From: Devosia indica
Lineage (GTDB): Bacteria > Pseudomonadota > Alphaproteobacteria > Rhizobiales > Devosiaceae
Direction of reading: 5' to 3'
DNA: 64,000 nt
Assembly (NCBI RefSeq): GCF_003056405.1
Contig: NZ_PYVZ01000001.1
Coordinates: forward strand, 248,001 to 312,000
Both the position numbers and the translations under genes were made by a program. Below are positions 18,323 to 27,214 of this stretch, one piece after another (position 1 is the first letter of the stretch; every line of letters begins with the position of its first letter). Below the pieces are notes generated by a model that saw only the letters and a list, made by a program, of their open reading frames with translations, had not been told where the DNA came from and ran no database searches.

Positions 18323-18712
18323 TCACATGTTTGAAGCTTCGGGCCGCACCAGCGCCATCAGGGCCAGCGGCCGCTTTTCCGGGTCGGCAAAGAACGCCAG
18401 CCATTCCTCAGCGCCATCGGCATGCCGATGCACAGCATGCGGCGGCTGGAGGAATGCGACCCCCTTGGCTACCAGATCGGCATGAGCCGCCTTGATGTCG
18501 GCAACGCGGAAATAAAGGATCGATTCGGCACTGGCGTCCTCGCTTTGCTGCAAATAGAGCCTGATGCCGCCGGCATCGAAAAACGCCATACCCTGGGCCT
18601 CGATCAGCAAGGGCAGGCCGAGCACATCGCCATACCAGGCCTTGGCCGCGGCAATGTCCTTTACGGTGCGGGCGATCTGGCCGATGGGGCCCAGAAATGC
18701 CGCCAGGGTCAT
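18323..18712 (-). CDS. VOC-family (glyoxalase-like) protein
   Basis: 129 residues with VOC beta-alpha-beta units: IGQIARTVKDIAAAKAWYGD at the start and YFRVADIKAAHADLVAKGV, then WLAFFADPEKRPLALM. Start at 18712 (MTLAAFLG); the ATG at 18781 adds an out-of-family stretch. It is a single gene between a diguanylate cyclase and a large membrane protein. Substrate unknown. Confidence 0.75.
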   Translation of the reverse strand: MTLAAFLGPIGQIARTVKDIAAAKAWYGDVLGLPLLIEAQGMAFFDAGGIRLYLQQSEDASAESILYFRVADIKAAHADLVAKGVAFLQPPHAVHRHADGAEEWLAFFADPEKRPLALMALVRPEASNM

Positions 18713-18835
18713 GTCATGCTCCTCGATTTCTGCCACAGTATAGACCGGCTTCGCATTTGTGCCGCAACGGGCCCTGCACACGCCATTAACGCGTGCCGGG
18801 CCATGCTTGACGCCAGGACGCAGAGAGAACGCATC

Positions 18836-20626
18836 ATGCCAGAGCCGAGCACAAGCACACTGGGCCGCAAGGACTGGTTGTGGCTCGTGGGAGTCTGGGC
18901 GCTGGTCGCCGCCACCCTATTGTGGCGCAGCGTGAATGGCAGCGCCGGTGTGCCGCTGTTTCTCGACACCGATGACGCCATGCGCATGGTGGTGGTGCGC
19001 GATTTTCTCGACGGACAGGGCTGGTACGATCTGGTCCAGCATCGGCTCAACACCCCGTTTGGCGCCGAAATCCACTGGTCACGACTGGTCGATCTGCCGC
19101 TGGCCGGACTGGTCTGGCTGGCGCGCCAAATCACCGATGTCAGACAGGCCGGGTGGGTAGCCGGCATGGCCTGGCCGCTCTTGCTGCTTGGCGTGCTGCT
19201 CTGGCTCAGCGCCCGCACGACGCTGGAGCTGGTGGGGCGGCCCGGCTTGCTGCCGGGGTTTGTGCTGCCGATCCTCAGCCCCGCGATTCTCGCCGAATTT
19301 TCGCCCGGCCGGGTCGACCACCACAATGTCATCATCGTTTTGACCATGGCCACGCTGCTGGCCAGCCTTGTGGCGCTGCGCCGTTCCGGCGCCGCCTGGA
19401 TCGCCGGGTTGTGTGCGGCGCTGGCGCTGTCGATCGCCCTTGAAGCGGTGCCGGTCATGCTGGCTGCAATCCTGGCCTTTGGCCTGAGCTATGTCGCCGA
19501 CCCGGCCCGCGCCGGCAATCTGATGCGGTTCGGCTTGGGCCTTGGCGGCGGGTTGGCGGGCCTGCTGATGCTGGCCCGTCCACCCGGACGCTGGCTGGAG
19601 GCGGCCTGCGACATGATCTCGCCGGTCTATGTCTTAGCGGGCGCGCTGGTGGGGCTGGTTTTTGTGCTGGTGGCGCGCCTGCCCGCGCCGCGCCGGGCCT
19701 GGCAGCGGCTGGGGCTGCTGGCCGGGCTCGGGCTTGCCGCAGGCGCTCTCGTGAGCCTGGTCTATCCGCAATGCCTGGGCGGCCCTTATGCGGCGCTCGA
19801 TCCCTGGCTGCAGGACAACTGGATCGGCGCCATTATCGAAGCCAAGCCCTGGCATGCCTCGCTACCCGAACTGCCAGCCTATGCCATCACCTTGGGCGCG
19901 CCGGTTTTTCTGGGGCTGATCGCAGCGGCCCTGGCCTTTCGCGCGACACCGGAAAAGCGGCTGGGCTGGCTGACGCTGCTGGTGTTTCTGGTGCTCACCA
20001 TGGTGGTCATGCTGGCGCAGATCCGGGGCGCGCGGCTGGCCATTTTGCCCACTATCCCGGCTGCGGCCTGGCTGATCGCAATGGCGCAGCAGCGCTATCT
20101 GGCCCGCCGCCAATTGCTGCCTGGCCTGTCGCTTGCCGCTGCCTGGCTGGTATTTTCCGGGATGATCCTCAGTGTCGTGGTGTCCAGCGTGGTCAATCTG
20201 CTGCCCGATGGGCGGGCGCAGCTGGTCAGCGCGACCCGCGCCAGCAAGTTGCCCTGCCTTGCCGGTGACGCCTTTGCCGATCTGCGCGGTCTGCCGCCGG
20301 AACGCGTGATGACGCCGATTGATCTGGGCGCGCACCTGCTGCTTGAAACACCACATGGCGTGGTTGCCGCGCCCTATCATCGCAATGAAGCGGGCGTGCT
20401 GGACGCTTTCCGTTTCTTCAATCAGCCGGTGAGCGAAGCCCGGCAGATTGCCACCGACCGTGGCCTGGGGCTGCTGGTCACCTGCCCGGCCATGCCCGAA
20501 ATGCAGGGCACCGGTCTTGGCGAGCCCAACACCGTCTTGAGCCTGCTCGCCGCCGGCACGCCGCCGGACTGGCTGGAGGAGGTCTCCGTTGGCGGACCGC
20601 TCAAGGTCTATGCAATCCTGCCATAG
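18836..20626 (+). CDS. Large integral membrane protein, GT-C glycosyltransferase-like
   Basis: 596 residues with some 12 hydrophobic segments and a soluble C-terminus of about 110 residues. The first periplasmic loop contains DTDDAMRMVVVRDFLDGQGW, followed by HWSRLVDLP and later SPGRVDHHNV. Acidic residues in loop 1 and an E/D-x-x-x-H pair are typical of GT-C enzymes that use lipid-linked sugar donors, such as oligosaccharyltransferase STT3-type proteins. The convergent msrA gene follows. Acceptor and donor are unknown. Confidence 0.6.
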   Translation: MPEPSTSTLGRKDWLWLVGVWALVAATLLWRSVNGSAGVPLFLDTDDAMRMVVVRDFLDGQGWYDLVQHRLNTPFGAEIHWSRLVDLPLAGLVWLARQITDVRQAGWVAGMAWPLLLLGVLLWLSARTTLELVGRPGLLPGFVLPILSPAILAEFSPGRVDHHNVIIVLTMATLLASLVALRRSGAAWIAGLCAALALSIALEAVPVMLAAILAFGLSYVADPARAGNLMRFGLGLGGGLAGLLMLARPPGRWLEAACDMISPVYVLAGALVGLVFVLVARLPAPRRAWQRLGLLAGLGLAAGALVSLVYPQCLGGPYAALDPWLQDNWIGAIIEAKPWHASLPELPAYAITLGAPVFLGLIAAALAFRATPEKRLGWLTLLVFLVLTMVVMLAQIRGARLAILPTIPAAAWLIAMAQQRYLARRQLLPGLSLAAAWLVFSGMILSVVVSSVVNLLPDGRAQLVSATRASKLPCLAGDAFADLRGLPPERVMTPIDLGAHLLLETPHGVVAAPYHRNEAGVLDAFRFFNQPVSEARQIATDRGLGLLVTCPAMPEMQGTGLGEPNTVLSLLAAGTPPDWLEEVSVGGPLKVYAILP

Positions 20627-20634
20627 CGGATGCG

Positions 20635-20663
20635 AAAAAGGCGCCCCGGCAAGCCGGGACGCC
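20635..20663 (-). terminator. Rho-independent terminator of msrA (and convergent gene)
   Basis: An 11-bp GC stem (GGCGCCCCGGC with GCCGGGACGCC) has loop AA. On the reverse strand a run of five T follows, which fits termination of the msrA transcript. It lies between convergent stops. Confidence 0.75.
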
Positions 20664-20692
20664 CTCTGACAGATGGTGATCTAGACGGCGCG

Positions 20693-21349
20693 CTATTCTG
20701 CGGCCACGCCGGTGCCGATGGGGCAGCTCACCCCGGTTCCGGCCAGGCCGCAATAGCCATTGGGGTTCTTGGCCAGATATTGCTGGTGATAGGTCTCGGC
20801 AAAATAGAATGGTCCGGCCGGGGCGATTTCGGTGGTGATCTTTCCCAGCCCACGGGCGTCGAGCGCCCGCTGATAGGCGGCGCGGCTGTTCTCGACGATT
20901 GCGGCCTGTTCGGGCGTGGTCGTGTAGATCGCCGAGCGATATTGGGTGCCCACGTCATTGCCCTGGCGCATGCCCTGGGTCGGGTCATGCTCTTCCCAGA
21001 AGCTCTTGAGGAGGGTGTCGAGGCTGATCGCAGTGGGGTCATAGACCACCTTGACCGCCTCGGTATGGCCGGTGCGGCCCGAGCAGACCTCTTCATAGCT
21101 CGGATTGGGCGTATGCCCGCCCTGATAGCCCACGGCGGTGACATGGACACCGGGCAGTTTCCAGAACAGGCGCTCGGCGCCCCAGAAACAGCCCAGGCCA
21201 AAATAGATGGTTTCAGCCCCGGCCGGATAAGGCCCTTTGAGCGCCTGCCCATTGACGAAATGGCCCTGTGTTATGGGCATCACCTCGTCGCGGCCCGGGA
21301 GAGCCTCGGCGGGTGTGGGGATCGTGGTCGGCTTTTGACGGAAGAACAT
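20693..21349 (-). CDS. msrA: Peptide-methionine (S)-S-oxide reductase
   Basis: 218 residues. The catalytic motif [16 protein letters not shown] is at about residues 48-63. [22 protein letters not shown] and the C-terminal [13 protein letters not shown], with resolving cysteines, follow. It reduces methionine sulfoxide in proteins using thioredoxin. A cytosolic location is expected, as there is no signal peptide. It belongs with other oxidative-stress genes in the window (gpx, Rdx) but is not in their operon. Confidence 0.93.
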   Translation of the reverse strand: MFFRQKPTTIPTPAEALPGRDEVMPITQGHFVNGQALKGPYPAGAETIYFGLGCFWGAERLFWKLPGVHVTAVGYQGGHTPNPSYEEVCSGRTGHTEAVKVVYDPTAISLDTLLKSFWEEHDPTQGMRQGNDVGTQYRSAIYTTTPEQAAIVENSRAAYQRALDARGLGKITTEIAPAGPFYFAETYHQQYLAKNPNGYCGLAGTGVSCPIGTGVAAE

Positions 21350-21415
21350 CAGTTGCTCCTTTCAGCCCTCAATTCGGTGACGAGCGCAAAATGGTTACGC
21401 CGGCTCAGATATGCA

Positions 21416-21739
21416 TCAAAACTGCTCTTGGCGCAGAAAGCGTTCGCGACGCGGCCGGCGACCGGCCAGCGCAATGACAATACCGGGCAGGCCAAGAACG
21501 GCAAAGGCCGGATAAGTCAGAAGCGCCTGCATGGCCGCATCAAGCAGATCGGCAAAAAAGCGGCTTTCGAAAAACCCGCTCACCGCGGCCAGACTTGGCG
21601 GATGAAGCTGGGTCCAGGCGTCACCCAGGCTGGTAAAGACCAGCGCATTGGCTGCCAATGACTTGGTGCCGTCAACCACAAGAAGAACCAGCGCCAAGCC
21701 AATCAGCCAGGTGCCCAATATTCTCAAGACAAGCCGCAT
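21416..21739 (-). CDS. Small inner-membrane protein
   Basis: 107 residues with hydrophobic segments at about 5-23 and 75-95 and a basic C-terminal tail (RRPRRERFLR). The middle contains S-L-A-A-V-S-G-F-F-E. It seems to be a two-TM protein. I know similar small proteins in Rhizobiales near tRNA-Ser genes but no function. It is transcribed away from the tRNA. Start at 21739 is the first ATG. Confidence 0.6.
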   Translation of the reverse strand: MRLVLRILGTWLIGLALVLLVVDGTKSLAANALVFTSLGDAWTQLHPPSLAAVSGFFESRFFADLLDAAMQALLTYPAFAVLGLPGIVIALAGRRPRRERFLRQEQF

Positions 21740-22007
21740 CTACATTCCCTGTGCCTGACTTGATCAAGTCGAACCGGCCCTGGTTCGTTCCGCTGCCGGG
21801 CACAAACGCCTTGTGCCATGCAGAAGGGCGCGCCACAAGCTGGCGGTTGCTTTGCCAATATCGTTATCCGGGCCGTCAAAAACAATCGGGGACGCGCCAA
21901 AGTGATCCCTTGCGCCGCAAACGATGATGAGTATATTGCGCCTCGCTCGCAGCGGCCCTCAGGGGACCCGCGATCCCGGCCTTTCCAGACCGGGCATGAA
22001 GCGATGC

Positions 22008-22097
22008 GGAGAGGTGGCCGAGTGGTCGAAGGCGCACGCCTGGAAAGTGTGTAGGCGGGGAACCGTCTCAAGGGTTCGAATCCCTTTCTCTCCGCCA
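22008..22097 (+). tRNA. tRNA-Ser (anticodon GGA)
   Basis: 90 nt with encoded CCA. Acceptor GGAGAGG pairs with TCTCTCC (one G-U), discriminator G. The D-arm GGCCGAGTGGTCGAAGGC, anticodon loop CTGGAAA (anticodon GGA), long class-II variable arm and T-arm GGGTTCGAATCCC are all present. A class-II tRNA of this length is Ser or Leu, and GGA fixes Ser. Confidence 0.95.
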
Positions 22098-22289
22098 TTT
22101 CCAAGTCACTGAAATTGCTAGGGCCGATTGCGAGTCGCCAGTCGGATTCCGTCACAGCATCCTGTCACAGCCGATTGGATGTTTGTGCCTTGCATAGGTC
22201 TGTCGCATCCTTGGTTCACCGGCGAGGTCCGGTCTTCTGGTTTCGAAAATCTGTGCCAGTCGACCTGATCGATCGCCAGGGCAAATCGG

Positions 22290-22496
22290 CGCGGCAACTG
22301 CCACGACACTGCGGTGGCCGAGCGCTTCTTCAATCTGCTCAAGCGCGAGAGGATCAGGCGTCGGACCTGTCGGACACGGGACGAAGCGCGCCAGGATGTG
22401 TTCGATTACATCGGGATGTTCTACAACCCGACCCGCAAGCATGTCCGCAACGACATGCTCTCACCCGTCGAGTTCGAACGGCGACACCAGATCTAA
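22290..22496 (+). pseudogene. C-terminal remnant of an IS3-family transposase (OrfB)
   Basis: The in-frame remnant reads RGNCHDTAVAERFFNLLKRE, then ARQDVFDYIGMFYNPTRKHV and LSPVEFERRHQI with a stop at 22494-22496. This is the end of the DDE integrase domain (the last acidic residue is in AVAE). Upstream, the same frame hits a stop at 22266, so the N-terminal three-quarters are gone. It lies 190 bp downstream of tRNA-Ser. Its last 40 bp and the following 36 bp are repeated at 49682-49757. Confidence 0.8.
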
Positions 22497-22530
22497 CCCC
22501 GAAGGTGTTTACAGAACGCCGGGCTATTCA
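22455..22530 (+). repeat. Left copy of a 76-bp IS3-end direct repeat
   Basis: It runs from the codon ATGCTCTCACCC within the transposase remnant to GGGCTATTCA after it. It aligns without gaps to 49682-49757 with five mismatches (71/76 by hand), in the same orientation. Confidence 0.85.
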
Positions 22531-22633
22531 AACTCACGTGACGGCAATTGGGTCAAAACGTCGTCAGGTCGCGAAGAACATCCGACGGCGTGAAGTGCTT
22601 GGGTGACTCGAGTGAGGGTTGATGGACACCGGC

Positions 22634-23347
22634 CTAGTTGCGGCGCCCAGCGGATTTCGGCCCCGCGCCAACCAGCAGCCAAATCGCGAACGCCAGTTCG
22701 GCGATCAGGGGTATGAGGTAGGCAAAGGTTATGACGATCGGCTGATCGCCGGTCAGCAGGGTAAACCCGCTCCCGGAAAGATAGACCAGGCCCGATGCGG
22801 CAATTCCCAATCCGACCAGACGGGGTGCAATGCCCGAGCGCAGGATCAACCAGGCCGTCAGCAGGCAGTTGATTCCGAAGAAGATGAGGCCGAGGTCATA
22901 ACCTTGCCCCTGCAATTCGAGCAATGCCTGCACTGCCCAGGCGAGTTTTTCGGCTCCGAAAGCCTCGGTAAAGTGCTCCCCGCGCAGCAGCACCATAGCG
23001 GCCACCTGAAACAGGAGGTTTGCGGCAAGCACGATAGCCTGCGTCAGGCGCAGGATCATCGCAGCCAGCGCCACACGCGGCGCTACCTGGCGAAACAGCA
23101 GGTAGAGCAGGATACCCACTGCAATATCGCTCAGGATCATGCCGATATCGGCGGCGAGGCTGAGTGAGAAGACCCCGCTGGATGCCATGATATTGGCGAG
23201 CGTTTGCGGGCCGTTGTCCGGCGCGATCAGCATTTCACGAACCGCCATTTCGCTCCAGATGCCCAGGGCGATAATGGCGAGATAGAACAGACCCGCGACA
23301 CGGGTGATGCTCTTGTTGGAGCGGTTTTCCTGGTCAAGGGCGACCAT
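22634..23347 (-). CDS. DUF4386 family membrane protein
   Basis: 237 residues with six to seven hydrophobic segments: AGLFYLAIIALGIWSEM near the start and SGIAPRLVGLGIAASGLVYL later. The R-V-A-G-x-x-Y-L-x-x-I start matches DUF4386. Start: the ATG at 23347 has GGAGG eight bases upstream. It lies downstream of the alcohol-dehydrogenase-like gene, same strand, 82 bp apart, and is probably co-transcribed. Function of the family is unknown. Confidence 0.78.
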   Translation of the reverse strand: MVALDQENRSNKSITRVAGLFYLAIIALGIWSEMAVREMLIAPDNGPQTLANIMASSGVFSLSLAADIGMILSDIAVGILLYLLFRQVAPRVALAAMILRLTQAIVLAANLLFQVAAMVLLRGEHFTEAFGAEKLAWAVQALLELQGQGYDLGLIFFGINCLLTAWLILRSGIAPRLVGLGIAASGLVYLSGSGFTLLTGDQPIVITFAYLIPLIAELAFAIWLLVGAGPKSAGRRN

Positions 23348-23429
23348 GATGGTGTCCTCCGTTGAACTGTTGGGGATGGACTGGCCGCTCAGGCGGCCAG
23401 CGTTGTGATGTATCCGTGAGGGTAGGAAG

Positions 23430-24434
23430 TTACTCGGCTGCGAGGATCGCCACGTCGTGGTGGTCAACCTCGAGCACGACATTGCCGCGCTTGTGGCCGC
23501 TCTGGACGTATTCATGGGCTTCGGCGATCTGGTCGAGGCCATAGCGCCGGTCGATGATGGTCTTGAGCGCACCGTCCTCGATCAGGGTTTTGACTTCCGC
23601 CAGGCGACTGCTGAGTTCGGCATGCGGCAAGAGCCCCGTGGCCGAGAACCTGGCCTTCCTGCGTCCAAATTTCCCGGTCCACAACATGCGGAACAACAGA
23701 CCCAGACCAAGAACCGGCGAGAGATAGACGCCATCGGCCGTCAGCGCCCGTTTGGCCTTGCCAAACGGCACCTTGCCCACCGTATCGAAGATCACGTCAT
23801 AGGCGCCACGCCGCCGGGTGAAATCCTCTGCCGCATAATCGATGACATGATCGGCACCAAGGTCGCGCAGGAAACCCAGATTGCGCCGGCTCGCCACCGC
23901 GGTGACTTCGGCACCCAGATGCTTGGCCAGTTGCACCGCAGAGGTGCCAAGGCCACCCGCTGCGCCGTTGATCAGCACCTTTTGTCCCGGCTGGATCGTC
24001 ACCAGCCGCGTCAGGAAATTGTGCACGGTGAGCGCGCCATCGGTCACCGGCGCCGCCTCTTCATAAGACATGGTCATCGGAATTGTCTGGATGATCCCGT
24101 CTTCTGGCACGGTCACGAACTGGGCGTGGGCGTGAAATCCAACGGTTGTCTCTCCGAACACATCGTCGCCGACCGCAAAGCGGGTCACAGCCCGCCCGAC
24201 AGCTTCAACCTTGCCGGCAAAGGCCGTGCCGGGCACCGCGGCCTTGGGCTTGCGCAGCCCCAGGAACAGCCTGCCGAACAGGGGCTTGCCCGTCCGCATC
24301 ATCACGTCGGCCTGGGTTACGGCGCTGGCATAAATCTTTACAAGGACCTCATTGTCCTTGGGGGCTGGCCGTTCGATCTCCCGAATGCTCAGGACGTCCG
24401 GACCGCCATAGGCCTTGGCAATGACCGCTTTCAT
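23430..24434 (-). CDS. Zinc-free MDR-family NAD(P)-dependent oxidoreductase (quinone reductase type)
   Basis: 334 residues. The MDR start is MKAVIAKAYGGPDVL and the GroES-like fold has AVTQADVMMRTG. The nucleotide-binding motif is NGAAGGLGTSAVQLAKHLGA about residues 146-165, which is AAxGxxG of quinone oxidoreductases. No zinc-ligand cysteines are visible. Start: ATG at 24434 with AGGAGA upstream. The divergent LysR gene (24543) is the likely regulator. Probable role: reduction of quinones or enones. Confidence 0.85.
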   Translation of the reverse strand: MKAVIAKAYGGPDVLSIREIERPAPKDNEVLVKIYASAVTQADVMMRTGKPLFGRLFLGLRKPKAAVPGTAFAGKVEAVGRAVTRFAVGDDVFGETTVGFHAHAQFVTVPEDGIIQTIPMTMSYEEAAPVTDGALTVHNFLTRLVTIQPGQKVLINGAAGGLGTSAVQLAKHLGAEVTAVASRRNLGFLRDLGADHVIDYAAEDFTRRRGAYDVIFDTVGKVPFGKAKRALTADGVYLSPVLGLGLLFRMLWTGKFGRRKARFSATGLLPHAELSSRLAEVKTLIEDGALKTIIDRRYGLDQIAEAHEYVQSGHKRGNVVLEVDHHDVAILAAE

Positions 24435-24542
24435 CTGTCGTCTCCTTTTGGATGCACCATCGCGGTGCCGATGGCCAAGAGGTACGGCAGACACGCCCTC
24501 TGCAGAATTGACTAATTCCTGTATTCCGATATGCACATTTGC

Positions 24543-25436
24543 ATGGATTGGCGATCTGTCAGATTTGACTGGAACCGCGCCCGGGCCTTTCTGGTCACGG
24601 CCGAAGAGGGCTCGTTGTCGGCCGCTGCCCGCGCATTGGGCATGGCGCAGCCGACGCTTGGCCGCCAGGTCGAGGCCTTGCAGGAAGAACTGGGCGTGGT
24701 GCTCTTTGAGCGTACCGGCCGGGGTCTCGAACTCACCCCCAGTGGCCTTGAGCTGCTCGAGCATGTGCGCACCATGGGCGAGGCGGCGGGGCGCCTCTCG
24801 CTCGGCGCATCGGGACGGGCACAGGCGCTCGAGGGCAACATCGCCATCACCGCCAGCGAGATCGACGCGGCCTATCTGCTGCCCCCGATCATCGAGAAGC
24901 TGCGCCGCACCGCCACCGGCCTGACCGTGGACCTCATTGCCAAGAACTCCGCCGCAGACCTGCGCCGCCGTGAGGCCGACATTGCCATCCGCAATTTCCG
25001 TCCCGACCAGCCCGAGCTGATTGCCCGCAAGATCAAGGACGTTGCTGCACGGCTCTATGTGTCGGAGGTCTATCTCGAACGCTTCGCCAAGCCGCTGGGC
25101 TTGGAAACGGTCGCTGAAGCGGACTTCATCAGCCTCTGGTCGCCCGATAGCTATCTGGCTGCACTGGTGGGGGCGGGCCTGCCCGTCGACCGCAGCAACC
25201 TGACCATCCTGGCGGACAGCCATCTGGTCCATTGGGAACTGCTCAAGGCCGGCCTGGGTATTGGCATGGTCCCCGAATTTCTCGGCGAAACCACGCCCGG
25301 CATCGTCCGCGCCCTGGAGGGCGCCTACACACCCTTTCAATTCCCGATCTGGCTGACCACGCATCGCGAACTCAATACCTCCCGGAGGGTCCGCATGGTG
25401 TTCGACTTCCTCGCAGAAGAACTTGGTAACATTTAG
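24543..25436 (+). CDS. LysR-family transcriptional regulator
   Basis: 297 residues. The N-terminal helix-turn-helix is RARAFLVTAEEGSLSAAARA then AQPTLGRQVEALQEELG (about 11-50). The substrate-binding fold carries IAITASEIDAAYLL and LKAGLGIGMVPEF. It is divergent from the MDR oxidoreductase gene with 108 bp between, so it probably controls that gene and DUF4386. An ATG at 24531 is a possible alternative start. A second LysR gene follows on the same strand. Confidence 0.85.
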   Translation: MDWRSVRFDWNRARAFLVTAEEGSLSAAARALGMAQPTLGRQVEALQEELGVVLFERTGRGLELTPSGLELLEHVRTMGEAAGRLSLGASGRAQALEGNIAITASEIDAAYLLPPIIEKLRRTATGLTVDLIAKNSAADLRRREADIAIRNFRPDQPELIARKIKDVAARLYVSEVYLERFAKPLGLETVAEADFISLWSPDSYLAALVGAGLPVDRSNLTILADSHLVHWELLKAGLGIGMVPEFLGETTPGIVRALEGAYTPFQFPIWLTTHRELNTSRRVRMVFDFLAEELGNI

Positions 25437-25552
25437 CGCATCCCAGGTTCTGTTCCCGCCACCCCCGGTGCGTGGTCGTTGAATACCTTTTTCGTCCGCC
25501 TGCAAACTCGGCTACCGTCAGCAAAAGCAGGTTACAAGATCGCAGGCCGAAC

Positions 25553-26449
25553 ATGGACAAGCTCTCGGTGATGAATGCCTTCCGCCGAATCGTGGAGCGC
25601 GGCAGCTTTGTGGGTGCCGCCAACGATCTCGGGGTGTCTCCCGGCCTGCTCAGTAAAGAGATCAAGCTGCTTGAGAAGAGCCTGGGCTGCACGCTCGTGA
25701 CGCGAACCACTCGCAGCATGTCACTCACGGAGGCTGGGCAGGCCTATTACGATCAGGCCGTGACCATTCTCTCGGCGGTAACCGCGCTGGAGAACGACAT
25801 CCGCGCGAGCGCCAGCTCACTCAGCGGCCAACTCAAGATCAATGCGCCGCATTCCTTCGGACAGTTGGTCATCGCGCCCATGCTCCCGGGCTTCCTCCAG
25901 GACTACCCTGACCTTGAAGTCACCTTGTCACTGGACGATCACATCCTCGATATGATCGAGGGTGGCTTCGACATATCCATCCGCATCCGGCCCAGCCTAC
26001 CCGACTCGTCGTTGATGGTTCGGCGCCTGGGACAGCTCAAGCAGGCAATCTTTGCCTCACCCGCTTATCTGGAGCGCTTTGGGACGCCTGCGAGGCCCGA
26101 GGACATTGCTGGTCACAATGTGATCGGATTTACATTGGCCGGTCATCAGAGCGAGTGGCAACTGCATGGACCGGGTGGCCCAAGAAAGCTTGCGCTGCAT
26201 CCGCGCATCAAGGTCGGCAGCAGCGTCGTCCTGCGCGATCTGCTGATCGCGGGCTGCGGCATCGGGACACTCCCGGACTTTCTATCGCGAGAGCCCGAGT
26301 CCGATGGCCGTCTCACGCGAGTCTTGCCCGAATATGAGCTGCCATCACCCGAAATCTTCGCCGTTGCCGCCTCGCATATGGGATCAGATCCTCGGGCCAG
26401 GGCCTTTGTTGCCCATTTGCAGGATGCGCTCAACGATCTCTATTCCTGA
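25553..26449 (+). CDS. LysR-family transcriptional regulator
   Basis: 298 residues. The helix-turn-helix is MNAFRRIVERGSFVGAANDL then SPGLLSKEIKLLEKSLG. The effector domain is of the CrgA/DmlR group: GQLKINAPHSFG, then FDISIRIRPSLPDSSLM. Start: ATG at 25553, since the longer frame adds residues before a typical MDKLSVM start. It is 97 bp upstream of the WrbA-like gene on the same strand, so it may regulate that gene and the exporter after it. Confidence 0.85.
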   Translation: MDKLSVMNAFRRIVERGSFVGAANDLGVSPGLLSKEIKLLEKSLGCTLVTRTTRSMSLTEAGQAYYDQAVTILSAVTALENDIRASASSLSGQLKINAPHSFGQLVIAPMLPGFLQDYPDLEVTLSLDDHILDMIEGGFDISIRIRPSLPDSSLMVRRLGQLKQAIFASPAYLERFGTPARPEDIAGHNVIGFTLAGHQSEWQLHGPGGPRKLALHPRIKVGSSVVLRDLLIAGCGIGTLPDFLSREPESDGRLTRVLPEYELPSPEIFAVAASHMGSDPRARAFVAHLQDALNDLYS

Positions 26450-26545
26450 CGCGGCATGAACAGTGTTTTGAGCGCGGGATGATTACTCGGGCGCCCGAGT
26501 TCAGGGATGTTGCTGGCAACTTCAAACCTTGCCAGAGGCATCCAA

Positions 26546-27169
26546 ATGACCCGCATTCTTGTCGCCTATTATTCCAGCTATGGCCATGTTCGCGCCTTGG
26601 CGCAGGCAGAGGCCGAAGGCGCGCAGAGCGTCCCAGGGACGATCGTCGACCTGCGTCGTATTCCTGAAACGGTTCCTGAGGCCGTTCGCGAGGCGTCCGG
26701 CTACCTTGTTGACGAAACCCCGCTGGTCAGCCCCGGCGACCTCGCCAACTACGATGGCATCATCCTTGGAACCCCGACACGCTTCGGCATGATGGCGGGG
26801 CAGATGAAGCAGTTTCTCGATCAGGCGGGCGGTCTGTGGGCCCGCAATGCCCTGGTGGGCAAGGTTGGCGCGGTCTTCGCTTCAACCGGGTCTCAGCATG
26901 GTGGCCATGAGGCCACGATCCTGTCGGCGCATGTGCCGCTCATGCACTTCGGAATGGTCATTGTTGGACTGCCCTATTCCTTCGCGGGGCAGACGCATCG
27001 TGACAGTGTTGTGGGGGGATCTCCCTACGGCGCCGGAACGATTGCAGGCGTCGATGGCTCGCTCCATCCAACCGAAATCGATCTCGCTGGCGCCCGTTTC
27101 CAGGGCGCGCACGTTGCCCGGGTTGCAGGGCGGCTCGCACAAGAGGATTGGGCTCGGGACGCCGCCTGA
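26546..27169 (+). CDS. wrbA: NAD(P)H:quinone oxidoreductase, WrbA family
   Basis: 207 residues. The FMN-binding flavodoxin start is RILVAYYSSYGHVRALAQAE. GTPTRFGMMAGQMKQFLDQ and FASTGSQHGGHEATILSAH are the WrbA signatures, and G-L-P-Y-S-F-A-G-Q lies in the active-site loop. Two-electron reduction of quinones is the family role. It follows a LysR regulator and precedes an EamA-type exporter by 45 bp, which suggests one quinone/electrophile-response unit. Confidence 0.9.
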   Translation: MTRILVAYYSSYGHVRALAQAEAEGAQSVPGTIVDLRRIPETVPEAVREASGYLVDETPLVSPGDLANYDGIILGTPTRFGMMAGQMKQFLDQAGGLWARNALVGKVGAVFASTGSQHGGHEATILSAHVPLMHFGMVIVGLPYSFAGQTHRDSVVGGSPYGAGTIAGVDGSLHPTEIDLAGARFQGAHVARVAGRLAQEDWARDAA

Positions 27170-27214
27170 GGCGCCCTGATCCGATCCTGATCCATCCGGC
27201 ACTGGAACCGAAAA

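Noticed and set aside
22118..22600. Complete insertion sequence
   Set aside because: Only the transposase C-terminus and end remain; no OrfA, no start and no second inverted repeat could be found.
22634..23572. Longer DUF4386 frame reaching 23572
   Set aside because: The extra N-terminus is out of character and overlaps the oxidoreductase gene; the ATG at 23347 has a good ribosome site.
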